Of a stretch of DNA of 64,000 nt, positions 18,928-26,873 are shown piece after piece. The notes under the pieces were generated by a model. The model saw nothing but the letters and a program-made list of their open reading frames with translations, made no database searches and was not told where the DNA came from. How positions within the stretch are numbered: the first letter of the stretch is position 1; each line of letters begins with the position of its first letter. Position numbers and translations under genes: made by a program. This stretch comes from an uncultured Desulfobacter sp. (GTDB lineage Bacteria > Desulfobacterota > Desulfobacteria > Desulfobacterales > Desulfobacteraceae): contig NZ_OY761445.1 of NCBI RefSeq assembly GCF_963664415.1, positions 3,361,001 through 3,425,000 on the forward strand, in the 5' to 3' direction.

Positions 18928-19008
18928 CACTATTTTTGTCCTAAAGTCACTTTTATGTTGACAGCTAAGTGTCTATTTGTCACTATTTTTGTAAAGTGTC
19001 TTTAGGGC
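18928..19008 (+). promoter_or_regulatory. promoter and candidate NrtR-like operators for the SPFH operon
   Basis: CACTATTTTTGT occurs twice as a direct repeat (18928-18939 and 18981-18992). GTCCTAAAGTCACTTT (18938-18953) and AAAGTGTCTTTAGGGC (18993-19008) are an inverted pair matching at 14 of 16 positions. Between them is a perfect -35 box TTGACA (18958-18963), and CACTAT follows at 17-nt spacing as a weak -10. A repressor bound to these repeats would cover the promoter. The match to an NrtR consensus was not tested. Confidence 0.55.
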
Positions 19009-19034
19009 ACTAACAAAACAAAAGGAGAAACACC

Positions 19035-20063
19035 ATGTTACCCATAAAATTTTACAGGGCAGATTCATCCACATACGTGATCAAAACCGTCAACGGAAAA
19101 GTGATCCGCAAAGGCAAGGGATTAAGTTTTTTTTATAATACAGCCACCACATCCATTGCGGCCATCCCTGTGAATACCCAGGGGGCACCATTCATTTTTA
19201 ATCTTAAGACATCAGATTTCCAGGACATTCGTATCCAGGGACGGCTCAACTTCCGGGTGGCTGATCCTGATAAAACCGCCGAGGCCATGAACTTTAATTT
19301 GAACAGAGCCGGAAAAGACTACGCCGGAGAAGATCCGCTCAACCTTAACGAACAGGTGATCCGGTGCCTGCAGTCTGTGGTTCAGACAAAAATCCAGACG
19401 ATGCCCTTGAAACAGGCCCTGTTTATTAACCAGGAGCTGTTCAGCCGAGTTGAAGCAGAGCTTAAGGCAACCCCAAGCATAGGCACCATGGGCGTGGAAA
19501 TTCTTGACCTATCCATAGCCGCCATATCTCCCTCCCCGGAAACTGCAAAAGCGCTGGAGGCCAAACAAAGAGAAGAGATTCTCAAGCAGGCTGACGATGC
19601 CATCTATGCCCGGCGCAAATGCGCCGTGGAGCAGGAACGGACCATCCAGGAGGCCGAGCTTGCCACCAAGCTTTTTGTTCAGCAAAAGGAACAACAGATC
19701 GAAGAGGACAGGATCGCAAAGGAACGCGAAATTCTGCGGGCAAAGGCCGCCACAGCCAAAGCGCGCATCCAGTCAAAAATCGACGAGGAAAGCCAAAACA
19801 GGGAATATGTGGCCATCCGCACGGAAAACAAAAAGCAGGAATCCGACGCCGACGCATATGCCATTTCAGCGAAAATGAAGGCATATAAAGCGTTATCCGC
19901 CGACTACATTAAGGCGCTTTCCATGAGCCAGATGAATCCCGAGCAAATCATGGCCCTGGCCTTTGAATCCTTTGCCCAAAATGCATCTAAAATAGGCGAA
20001 CTCAACATCGGCCAGGAGACGTTTGGCCGGATGCTTCGCAGGGAGATGAACAATGACGGATGA
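19035..20063 (+). CDS. SPFH/band 7-domain protein
   Basis: A 342-aa protein with a stomatin/flotillin-like SPFH domain in the N-terminal ~175 residues (FRVADPDKTAEAMNF, then LNEQVIRCLQSVVQTKIQTMPLKQAL, in parts). A long alanine- and glutamate-rich coiled coil follows (~180-275; EQERTIQEAELATKLFVQQ). There is no clear N-terminal membrane helix, so membrane association, if any, would be peripheral. SPFH proteins form ring scaffolds at membranes. The ATG is preceded by AAAAGGAG. Its last codons overlap the NAD-kinase-like gene by 11 bp, so the two products are made together and may form a complex. Confidence 0.82.
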   Translation: MLPIKFYRADSSTYVIKTVNGKVIRKGKGLSFFYNTATTSIAAIPVNTQGAPFIFNLKTSDFQDIRIQGRLNFRVADPDKTAEAMNFNLNRAGKDYAGEDPLNLNEQVIRCLQSVVQTKIQTMPLKQALFINQELFSRVEAELKATPSIGTMGVEILDLSIAAISPSPETAKALEAKQREEILKQADDAIYARRKCAVEQERTIQEAELATKLFVQQKEQQIEEDRIAKEREILRAKAATAKARIQSKIDEESQNREYVAIRTENKKQESDADAYAISAKMKAYKALSADYIKALSMSQMNPEQIMALAFESFAQNASKIGELNIGQETFGRMLRREMNNDG

Positions 20064-20982
20064 AAGCCCACGCAAATTCGTGCTTGTAACTAGAAAAACC
20101 CGGTTGCAGGAACTGGTGGAACGTTTCAACACCTGGCCCCAGGCAAAATTTTACCTTGAACATAACCAGGTGAATGCAAAGGATTATTTTGATGAGCATG
20201 ACCTGTACCAGGAAAGGGTCAGGCAGGCAGAGCAATTCTTGAAAAAAACAGGGCTGTTCCAGAAGCTTGAAAGAAGCATGCTGCCCGGGTACCGGTTCCA
20301 TCCCACAGACATTGTGGTGGTCATCGGCCAGGACGGGCTTGTGGCCAATACCCTGAAGTACCTTGACGGACAGCCTTTGGTGGCGCTCAACCCCGACCCC
20401 GGCCGATGGGACGGCAAGCTTTTGCCCTTTTCGGTGAAGGATCTGCCCGGGGTTATCCGGCAGGTGTGCCACAATGATTGGCCCTGCCGAAAAATCACCT
20501 TTGCCCAGGCCTGCACCAATGACGGCCAGCAGATTTTGGCGGTCAATGATCTGTTCATCGGCCCCAGAACCCACCAGTCCGCAAGGTACCGGATCAACTG
20601 GGCCGACAAAGCAGAAACGCAGTCCTCCTCGGGCATCATTGTCAGCACAGGATTCGGCTCAACCGGCTGGTTTCAATCCATCCTGGCAGGCGCCATGGCC
20701 GTGTCCGGAACAACTGGGCACCCCCTTGAAAACGGTTTTGCCTGGGATGAACAACGGCTCCAATTCAGTGTCCGGGAACCGTTTCCCAGCCGAACCACAG
20801 GCATTGGCCTTGTGTTTGGTGAAATCACACAGGAAAAATGGCTGGAGATCGAATCCATGATGCCGGAAAACGGCGTAATTTTTTCCGATGGGATTGAGAA
20901 TGACTGCATTGCTTTTAATTCAGGGATCATAGCCAAAATAGGATTGTCGAAAAAAGCAGGACAACTGGTATGGAATACCTGA
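20053..20982 (+). CDS. NAD kinase-fold protein
   Basis: A 309-aa protein with the landmarks of the NAD kinase/diacylglycerol kinase superfamily in altered form: VVVIGQDGLVANT (92-100) at the GGDGT position, NPDPGRWDG (113-121), AVNDLFIG with the substrate-binding ND at 165-166, and STGFGSTGWF (198-207) matching the TPTGSTAY-type nucleotide loop. One glycine of GGDGT is replaced (GQDGL), so activity on NAD is plausible but not certain. The gene overlaps the SPFH gene and is followed by a hairpin. With an NrtR-like regulator next door, it is likely that the module acts on NAD(P) pools. Housekeeping NAD kinase is probably elsewhere in the genome. Confidence 0.75.
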   Translation: MTDESPRKFVLVTRKTRLQELVERFNTWPQAKFYLEHNQVNAKDYFDEHDLYQERVRQAEQFLKKTGLFQKLERSMLPGYRFHPTDIVVVIGQDGLVANTLKYLDGQPLVALNPDPGRWDGKLLPFSVKDLPGVIRQVCHNDWPCRKITFAQACTNDGQQILAVNDLFIGPRTHQSARYRINWADKAETQSSSGIIVSTGFGSTGWFQSILAGAMAVSGTTGHPLENGFAWDEQRLQFSVREPFPSRTTGIGLVFGEITQEKWLEIESMMPENGVIFSDGIENDCIAFNSGIIAKIGLSKKAGQLVWNT

Positions 20983-21339
20983 CAACGAATATCTCTTGAC
21001 AGGATACGGGCCCATCCTGTAAAAAAATATCGCTTACATTAAGGAGGTTTTATGTTAAAGAAATCATTGGATATTGTATCAAACTCTGCCGATAAGGGGA
21101 CAAGGATCAAGGCGGCTGTTTGATATTATGGTGAAAACAAAACCGTTTTACTTAAAGTTAAAGCGTTTTAAGCAACTCCTTTTTCTCGTGCGGAATTCAA
21201 ATTTGAATATCTGCTGTTCTCATTTTCTTTTCTGTCGGCAGCGACACGTTATTAAAATTTTATCGCAGTAATTGTAGCCGGAAGGTCGGCCTGTGCGGTC
21301 GCCACGCAAACTAAAATTAAAGACAGGCAGGATATAATA
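20983..21339. other. 357-bp intergenic region with hairpin and a 23-codon ORF
   Basis: A hairpin, ACAGGAT (20999-21005) and ATCCTGT (21014-21020), lies just after the NAD-kinase-like gene and is followed by a run of A, not U. A good ribosome site and a short open frame follow (listed separately). The rest, up to rsgA, is AT-rich with no recognised feature. Confidence 0.5.
21052..21123 (+). CDS. possible 23-aa small protein or gene remnant
   Basis: ATG at 21052 is preceded by AAGGAGG at ideal distance, one of the strongest ribosome sites in the window. The frame reads MLKKSLDIVSNSADKGTR and five more residues before a TGA. The peptide is not recognised. It could be a small protein, a leader peptide, or the 5' end of a decayed gene; nothing in the downstream frames continues it convincingly. 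Confidence 0.3.
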   Translation: MLKKSLDIVSNSADKGTRIKAAV

Positions 21340-22443
21340 ATGAGCAACAAAAAGTCATTAAAACAAGACAATAATCTCAAACACCTTTCCCATTTGGGTT
21401 GGACATCCCATTTCCAGAAACAGCTTGAAAATCTTGACACAAATACTTTTTTCCCGGCCCGGGTGACCGGGGTCAGGAAAAGATATTTTTTTATCAACGA
21501 CGGCAAAGAAGAGATCCTGGCAACCTCGGCGGGAAAACTTCAACAGGAGAGCAGCAGCACCTACCCGGTGGTCGGCGACTGGGTCATGGTCAGACAGACA
21601 GCGATAGAGGGGATATTACCGCGAAAAAATGCACTGACCCGGGGTGCTGCAGGCATGCACAACAAAAAATCGGGTGAGTACAAAGAGCAGACAATCGCGG
21701 CCAACCTTGACAGCGTATTCATCGTGACCGGTCTTGACCGGGATTTTAATCTGCGCCGCATTGAGCGCTACCTGACCCTGGTCTACAATTGCGGGCTGAC
21801 ACCGGTAATCATCCTGACAAAGGCGGATCTTCACCATGACCCCCAACATTTTGTCAACGAAGCCGAATCCATCGCATTCGGCGTTCCCGTACATCTGGTA
21901 TCTGCGTTTAATGATTCAGGGCTCTCCGAGCTGAATACCTATCTTGCACATGGCCGGACCAGCGTCATGGTCGGCTCTTCGGGTACAGGCAAATCCACCC
22001 TGATCAACCGGCTGTGTGGTGAAACAGTCCAGGCCACCGGCGACGTCAGCGCAAGTGTCGGAAAAGGGACGCACACCACCACATCCAGGGATCTGATCAT
22101 GATGCCCCAGGGCGGAATGATCATTGACAATCCGGGCATCCGTGAAATCAGTTTTTGGGAAATTGACCAGGGGGTTGAATCTACTTTCCCGGAAATAGAA
22201 GAATTCGCGGCTGGATGCCGTTTTTCAGACTGCACCCACACCCACGAGCCCGGCTGCCGGGTTCTTGAAGCCATCCAGGACGGAGAATTGACCGAAGCCA
22301 GATTTGAAAACTACCTCAAAATGAAACGGGAACTGGAATATGTCTCCGCCCGGAAAAACAAGAGTGCAGACCGTGTGGAAAAAGAGAGGTGGAAAGAGGT
22401 GACCATGAGAATCAAATCCATAAACAAAAAGAAGTCCTTTTAA
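21340..22443 (+). CDS. rsgA: ribosome small subunit-dependent GTPase RsgA
   Basis: A 367-aa circularly permuted GTPase that helps mature the 30S subunit. Order of motifs: an N-terminal OB-fold (residues ~35-120), G4 TKAD (160-163), then P-loop GSSGTGKST (212-220), a threonine-rich G2 region (GTHTTTS), and G3 DNPGIRE. The C-terminal zinc site reads CRFSDCTHTHEPGC. G4 before G1 is the hallmark of the permuted family. ATG start with AGGCAGGAT upstream. The basic C-terminal tail suits RNA binding. It stands alone, next to the CRISPR locus. Confidence 0.95.
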   Translation: MSNKKSLKQDNNLKHLSHLGWTSHFQKQLENLDTNTFFPARVTGVRKRYFFINDGKEEILATSAGKLQQESSSTYPVVGDWVMVRQTAIEGILPRKNALTRGAAGMHNKKSGEYKEQTIAANLDSVFIVTGLDRDFNLRRIERYLTLVYNCGLTPVIILTKADLHHDPQHFVNEAESIAFGVPVHLVSAFNDSGLSELNTYLAHGRTSVMVGSSGTGKSTLINRLCGETVQATGDVSASVGKGTHTTTSRDLIMMPQGGMIIDNPGIREISFWEIDQGVESTFPEIEEFAAGCRFSDCTHTHEPGCRVLEAIQDGELTEARFENYLKMKRELEYVSARKNKSADRVEKERWKEVTMRIKSINKKKSF

Positions 22444-22474
22444 GCAAGATTCCTTTCCAACAACACATCACAAA

Positions 22475-22512
22475 GAGAGGGGCTAGGATTAAAATTCGAA
22501 TCCCGGCCTCTC
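22475..22512. repeat. tRNA 3'-end-like hairpin fragment
   Basis: GAGAGG (22475-22480) pairs with CCTCTC (22507-22512), and the 3' side reads TTCGAATCCCGGCCTCTC, like the T-loop and acceptor 3' strand of a tRNA. The remaining arms of a tRNA are absent. It could be a terminator after rsgA, or the scar of a tRNA-derived attachment site at the edge of the CRISPR region. There is no U-run. Confidence 0.35.
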
Positions 22513-22707
22513 ATCAACGACAGGCTTCACATCATAACTAATTAATTTTCAACGGATTGGCAATCACAAAACAATAACAATGTCAGTTGCGCAAATAATA
22601 TTTTTCAAGTAAATAAGAACAAGAGAATACAAATCTATTAAATTGGGTTCCTTTTATTATAACAGACCGCTTATTCTATGCTGTAGCGGAAAGGTTCTTT
22701 GTAAATC

Positions 22708-23286
22708 ATGTTCTTTGTAAATTACACCGGTCCTTTCGGATTTATAAAACCCTGGACGGCAGTCCGCGATAGTGAAACGCTTAGTCAGCAATTTTTGACA
22801 CCGTCCATTATTGCCGGCATTGAAAGAAAACTGTTCCCAGAGCTTCTGCCCAAACCTTTCAGGCTTTATAAAATTAAAAGACACAGACTATCCTATAAAC
22901 AAGTTTCCCATCAACAGGAACAAATCCAGCCCAGGGGCTGGAATAAATCCAAAAATTGTTATTTCAGAAAAAAATCCATTCTTGTTCGCGGCGTTTTAAT
23001 TGAGCCCACTCTACATCTTGGCTTTGAAAACTCAGATGACGCTGAACATTCCGCCCGGCAACACATCTGTCTGTGTAGGAATGAAGATATTCTTTTTCCT
23101 GTCAAACCGGTTATTGAAATTACTGAAACAGCGTTTGACACCATGGTAGACGACTTTAACGGATTTGAACTGATCTTTGAAAAAACCGATCAATCATTTC
23201 TTGTGGGTTACAACCGTTTTGATCAAAACCGCCCCATGTACGGTTGGCTCAAAACCGTTGGGAATCCTGTAAAGCATATTTGCTGA
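22708..23286 (+). CDS. cas5: Cas5-family protein (type I CRISPR)
   Basis: A 192-aa protein, the usual size of Cas5. The N-terminus YTGPFGFIKPWTAVRDSE, followed by SQQFLTPSIIAGIE, fits the Cas5 pattern in which a beta strand and GPxAxF/RKP-type loop precede T..xPTPSxIxGIL. Cas5 caps the 5' handle of crRNA in Cascade. The remainder is divergent, so the call rests on the N-terminal motif, the length and the operon. Its stop codon overlaps the cas3 start (TGATG). The start lies inside a 16-nt near-tandem duplication (TTCTTTGTAAAT at 22695 and 22711), with GGAAAGG 13 nt upstream. Confidence 0.68.
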   Translation: MFFVNYTGPFGFIKPWTAVRDSETLSQQFLTPSIIAGIERKLFPELLPKPFRLYKIKRHRLSYKQVSHQQEQIQPRGWNKSKNCYFRKKSILVRGVLIEPTLHLGFENSDDAEHSARQHICLCRNEDILFPVKPVIEITETAFDTMVDDFNGFELIFEKTDQSFLVGYNRFDQNRPMYGWLKTVGNPVKHIC

Positions 23287-25448
23287 TGGAAGATCCATGT
23301 CCCCATATAAAAGCCAAAGGAGTTCCTGAAGAGACCTCTCTATTTACTCATACGTGGCTTGTCTATTCAGCCATCCGAAAATTTGCCGAATGCTTGGATT
23401 TTAGTATTGAGACAGCCGGATTAGGTGCAGTCCTTCACGATATCGGGAAAGCCAGTACCATATTTCAGAATAATTTGAAGCCTGGCCGCCGTAAAAAAGC
23501 CATTACATTCCGCCATGAAATCGCCTCCTGCTTTTTCATATCTCTGTTCAAAGAAGCGTTGCACCCGCCCATTATTGAGATGGTTATCGCCCACCATAAA
23601 TCCATAAAAGATGATCATGGAGAAAAAGGACTCCTTGACTTGGAAGAGTACGTCAAAAACCCCTTTAAAGATCATGCTAAAAATTGGAAGGACTGGTATC
23701 AGGATGCGGTAAGAATTTTGTCTGCCTTTGGCATTCCTGCCCAGGAAGTTACGATTGACGATGCCTGTAACAATTACCAAAAAGTGGTGGCATTTTGCCG
23801 GGAGGCATCTAAAAAAAGAGGATATTCCCCATGGCGGGGGCTGTTAATGGCTGCGGATCATTTTGCATCTGCACTTATTTTAAACACTCCGGTTCGTCTT
23901 GATAAGACCTTTATCCCTCCAAATCTAAATTATTTTAACAGGACATCCGATTTATATCCTCTTTCCTTAAAAAAAGCAGATTCAAAAAAACGGCACACCA
24001 TTGTTGTGGCCTGCACCGGAGCCGGAAAAACAGATTACCTTTTCCGAAGATGTAAAAACAGAGTCTTTTACACCCTGCCTTTCCAGGCATCCATCAATGC
24101 CATGTACAACCGGGTAAAATCGGATCTCAAATCATCCAATCCTGATCTTGACATCCGGCTTCTACACGCGGCATCCCGGTTTTCAGTCCTTGATGAATCC
24201 AAGGACGAAATCCTTTTGCAAAAGCTCGTGGGAGCAGGCATAAAAATCCTGACACCGTACCAACTGGCATCCATTATTTTCGCAATTAAAGGCTTTGAAT
24301 CCCTGATCATCGACATAAGGGGATGCGATGTTATTCTGGATGAAATCCACACCTATAATGGCGTTTCAAAGTCCATGGTCCTGAAAATCGTTGAAGTATT
24401 GAATCATCTCAACTGCAGGGTACATATCGGAACAGCAACCATGCCTTCCGTCCTGTATGACAAGCTGATTGACACCCTTGGAAAAGAGAATGTATCTGAA
24501 GTCTGTCTTGAAAAAGAAGAGCTTGATCAATTTGACCGCCACCGGCTGCATAAACTGGAATCATGGGAAGATGCCCATTCGATTTTAAACCAGGAATTAA
24601 AGAAACATTCAAAAATTCTTTTGATCTGCAACCGGATTGATTCGGCCCAAGCCATATATGACCAGGTAAAAGAACGATACCCTGAAATTCCGTCCATGGC
24701 CATCCACAGCCGTTTCAAACGCAAGGACCGACTTGAAAAAGAGATGGATTTAAGAGGGGTAGACGATCAGGGAAATTCTTTGAATAAATACAACACAGGC
24801 TCAGGCCCATGCATTGTCTTATCCACCCAGGTGGTGGAAGTCAGTCTGGATATCAGCTTTGATGTGATGGTTACGGAAACAGCTCCCATAGATGCACTGA
24901 TCCAAAGATTCGGAAGAATCAACCGAAAACGGACCTTAGAAACCATAGGCAAATATAAACCCGTATACATTATTCCGCCGCCTGACACCTCACAAGAAGC
25001 CAAGCCCTATGACCTTGAGGTACTAAATAGAACCTTTGAAATCCTCCCAAACGATCAAGTCCTCCACGAGTCTGAATACCAGGAAAAAATTGATCATGTA
25101 TATCCGGAGCTGGATATCACCGACATTGAGAACCATTCGGCGTTTAAAAAGGACGGAACATGGAACCAGCCCATGCTGACACATAATCACAGGTCTATTC
25201 TTTTTGATCTGCTGGAGATTGATAATGCAGCCGCAATTCTGAGTTCAGACGAAACAGATTATAAAGAGGCGTCGCCCGAAGAACAGATGATGATGGAGAT
25301 TCCGGTTCGGCTGTATTCGGTAAAAGATTTTTCACAATTGAAAGAGGGCAAAAAGCCCTTTATCTTGCCTGATGCCGCCTACACGGAAGACAAGGGACTG
25401 GATATGGCAAAAGCCCAGGAGCGTATTCAAGATTTATATTTTATCTAA
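23286..25448 (+). CDS. cas3: CRISPR-associated nuclease-helicase Cas3
   Basis: About 720 aa. HD nuclease domain first: H22 (FTHTW), then HDIGKAS with H51-D52, FRHEIAS, and IAHHKS. The superfamily 2 helicase domain follows: Walker A ACTGAGKTDYL, the DExH box ILDEIHTY, ATMP, and the motif VI region IQRFGRINRKR. It nicks and degrades target DNA recruited by Cascade. ATG at 23286 overlaps the cas5 stop by one base, which decides the start over an upstream in-frame ATG inside cas5. The HD and helicase cores look intact, so the protein is probably active. Confidence 0.93.
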   Translation: MEDPCPHIKAKGVPEETSLFTHTWLVYSAIRKFAECLDFSIETAGLGAVLHDIGKASTIFQNNLKPGRRKKAITFRHEIASCFFISLFKEALHPPIIEMVIAHHKSIKDDHGEKGLLDLEEYVKNPFKDHAKNWKDWYQDAVRILSAFGIPAQEVTIDDACNNYQKVVAFCREASKKRGYSPWRGLLMAADHFASALILNTPVRLDKTFIPPNLNYFNRTSDLYPLSLKKADSKKRHTIVVACTGAGKTDYLFRRCKNRVFYTLPFQASINAMYNRVKSDLKSSNPDLDIRLLHAASRFSVLDESKDEILLQKLVGAGIKILTPYQLASIIFAIKGFESLIIDIRGCDVILDEIHTYNGVSKSMVLKIVEVLNHLNCRVHIGTATMPSVLYDKLIDTLGKENVSEVCLEKEELDQFDRHRLHKLESWEDAHSILNQELKKHSKILLICNRIDSAQAIYDQVKERYPEIPSMAIHSRFKRKDRLEKEMDLRGVDDQGNSLNKYNTGSGPCIVLSTQVVEVSLDISFDVMVTETAPIDALIQRFGRINRKRTLETIGKYKPVYIIPPPDTSQEAKPYDLEVLNRTFEILPNDQVLHESEYQEKIDHVYPELDITDIENHSAFKKDGTWNQPMLTHNHRSILFDLLEIDNAAAILSSDETDYKEASPEEQMMMEIPVRLYSVKDFSQLKEGKKPFILPDAAYTEDKGLDMAKAQERIQDLYFI

Positions 25449-25459
25449 GAAGGCGACTT

Positions 25460-26857
25460 ATGTATTCCACCAATATCGGAAAAACCTTTCTGACTACATT
25501 TAACCGGCAATTCGACAAAAAATATTCGGCAAAGGCTTTTTTTGAAAAAGAATTTTTCCCTTTATTCTTTGACCATCCCAAATACATGCTTTGGCATACC
25601 AATTCTCCTTTCGTGCAAATGAAAAAAGGACAAAAGCCACATCTTCTCACAGAAGAAGAACGGCTGGAAAAACTAAACAACCTTGCCGAAAAAATAACAG
25701 CCGGAGACAGAGATGCCAGTGTCGCAATCGGCTTCCCCGCCTCGGAAGCAAAGGAATTTGCCACTACATCCGGCCTTGTATCCGACATCTCCCAATCCGC
25801 CGATGAAGAGGACGTCTACCTGTCCTGGATTGCCGCAGGCCTTGGCATGGGGGTCGCCGGCGGATATTGTATTTTCCTGAATGAACCCGACGTGTTGTTG
25901 ACCCTTTATAAAGGATGGAAACAATACCGAAATCTGCTCAATGATCCTGCCTTGGGAAATGTCGCGCCAAACAAAATAAACACATGGAACGGACAATGGG
26001 TTAACTATTGTTACAGCCATGAGGACGATATACCAATAGACATCCCGGCCTTGTATCGATCTGATATTTTTAAGCAGGAAATAAATAGTGTGTCCATTAA
26101 CACGGTTAAATGGAGTACGCTTTATTTCAACCTGTCAAAAAAATATCCCGATAAATCCACGACAGGCTACATCTTCAGCCTTGGCCAAACCAACAAAACC
26201 TTGGGGTTTATTCCGTTCCATTTTAAACAAGCCCGAAGACTTATAGACTGCTATGAAAATCTTTTTGGTGAAAATGCCGCTCTGGAGGATAAAAACAAAT
26301 ATGAAGCATTATTCGGCGTCCACATAAAAAGGGCCTGCGAATTGGGGATTATCGGCCTGCATGCCCTTCAGCCCCAGGATCTGAAAAAATATTTCATTAA
26401 GGGAGCGTTCCCAAACTTTAAAAAGAAAAAGGTTCCTGCGCAAAAAAAGGGCGAGTCGGAAGACGCATATCTGTCGCGGTTAAAAAGCGCGGCTGAAAAG
26501 GATAAAGACACCGTAATATTATTTAGAACCTATAAAACATGGTTGGTTGCTATGCTAACAAAAAACAATGAAGAGATCGCCGAGTACTCGGAAGAGATTG
26601 CAATAGCGCTTCATGCATACCGGGACAACGGCAGGACAAACGAGAGAAAAAACCGGATTGAAAAAGACCTGCTCACAGCTGCGTCAAAGAAAAAGTTTAT
26701 CAATGAACTGGCGGCCATTGTTCAGGATATTGAAGCAGAGCACTTAAGTCTTATCAAGGATCTTAAAAACAGAATACATCTTATGACTTCGGAGGATTTT
26801 GGGTACTTTATTGTCCTTCTCCGGTTTGATTATGCCTATCAAGAGAGAAACAATTAA
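25460..26857 (+). CDS. probable Cas8-type large subunit of Cascade
   Basis: A 465-aa protein placed between cas3 and cas7 where a Cas8 large subunit is expected. I do not recognise a named subfamily with certainty. Visible features: an N-terminal segment rich in aromatic residues (KAFFEKEFFPLFFDHPKYMLWH), a central YLSWIAAGLGMGVAGGYCIF glycine-rich hydrophobic stretch, TWNGQWVNYCYSHE, and a charged helical C-terminus that could act as a fused small subunit. Cas8 reads the PAM and holds target DNA. It has no obvious zinc-finger pairs. ATG preceded by AAGAAGG. Its sequence seems far from the classical Csh1 and Cst1 types. Confidence 0.6.
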   Translation: MYSTNIGKTFLTTFNRQFDKKYSAKAFFEKEFFPLFFDHPKYMLWHTNSPFVQMKKGQKPHLLTEEERLEKLNNLAEKITAGDRDASVAIGFPASEAKEFATTSGLVSDISQSADEEDVYLSWIAAGLGMGVAGGYCIFLNEPDVLLTLYKGWKQYRNLLNDPALGNVAPNKINTWNGQWVNYCYSHEDDIPIDIPALYRSDIFKQEINSVSINTVKWSTLYFNLSKKYPDKSTTGYIFSLGQTNKTLGFIPFHFKQARRLIDCYENLFGENAALEDKNKYEALFGVHIKRACELGIIGLHALQPQDLKKYFIKGAFPNFKKKKVPAQKKGESEDAYLSRLKSAAEKDKDTVILFRTYKTWLVAMLTKNNEEIAEYSEEIAIALHAYRDNGRTNERKNRIEKDLLTAASKKKFINELAAIVQDIEAEHLSLIKDLKNRIHLMTSEDFGYFIVLLRFDYAYQERNN

Positions 26858-26873
26858 AATACAGGGAAAAATT

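Noticed and set aside
21074..21271. 65-aa open frame upstream of rsgA
   Set aside because: It has no ribosome site and a composition typical of non-coding AT-rich DNA; the short frame with AAGGAGG overlapping it is more credible.
22475..22512. A complete tRNA gene
   Set aside because: Only T-loop and acceptor-like parts are visible; the D and anticodon arms are absent.
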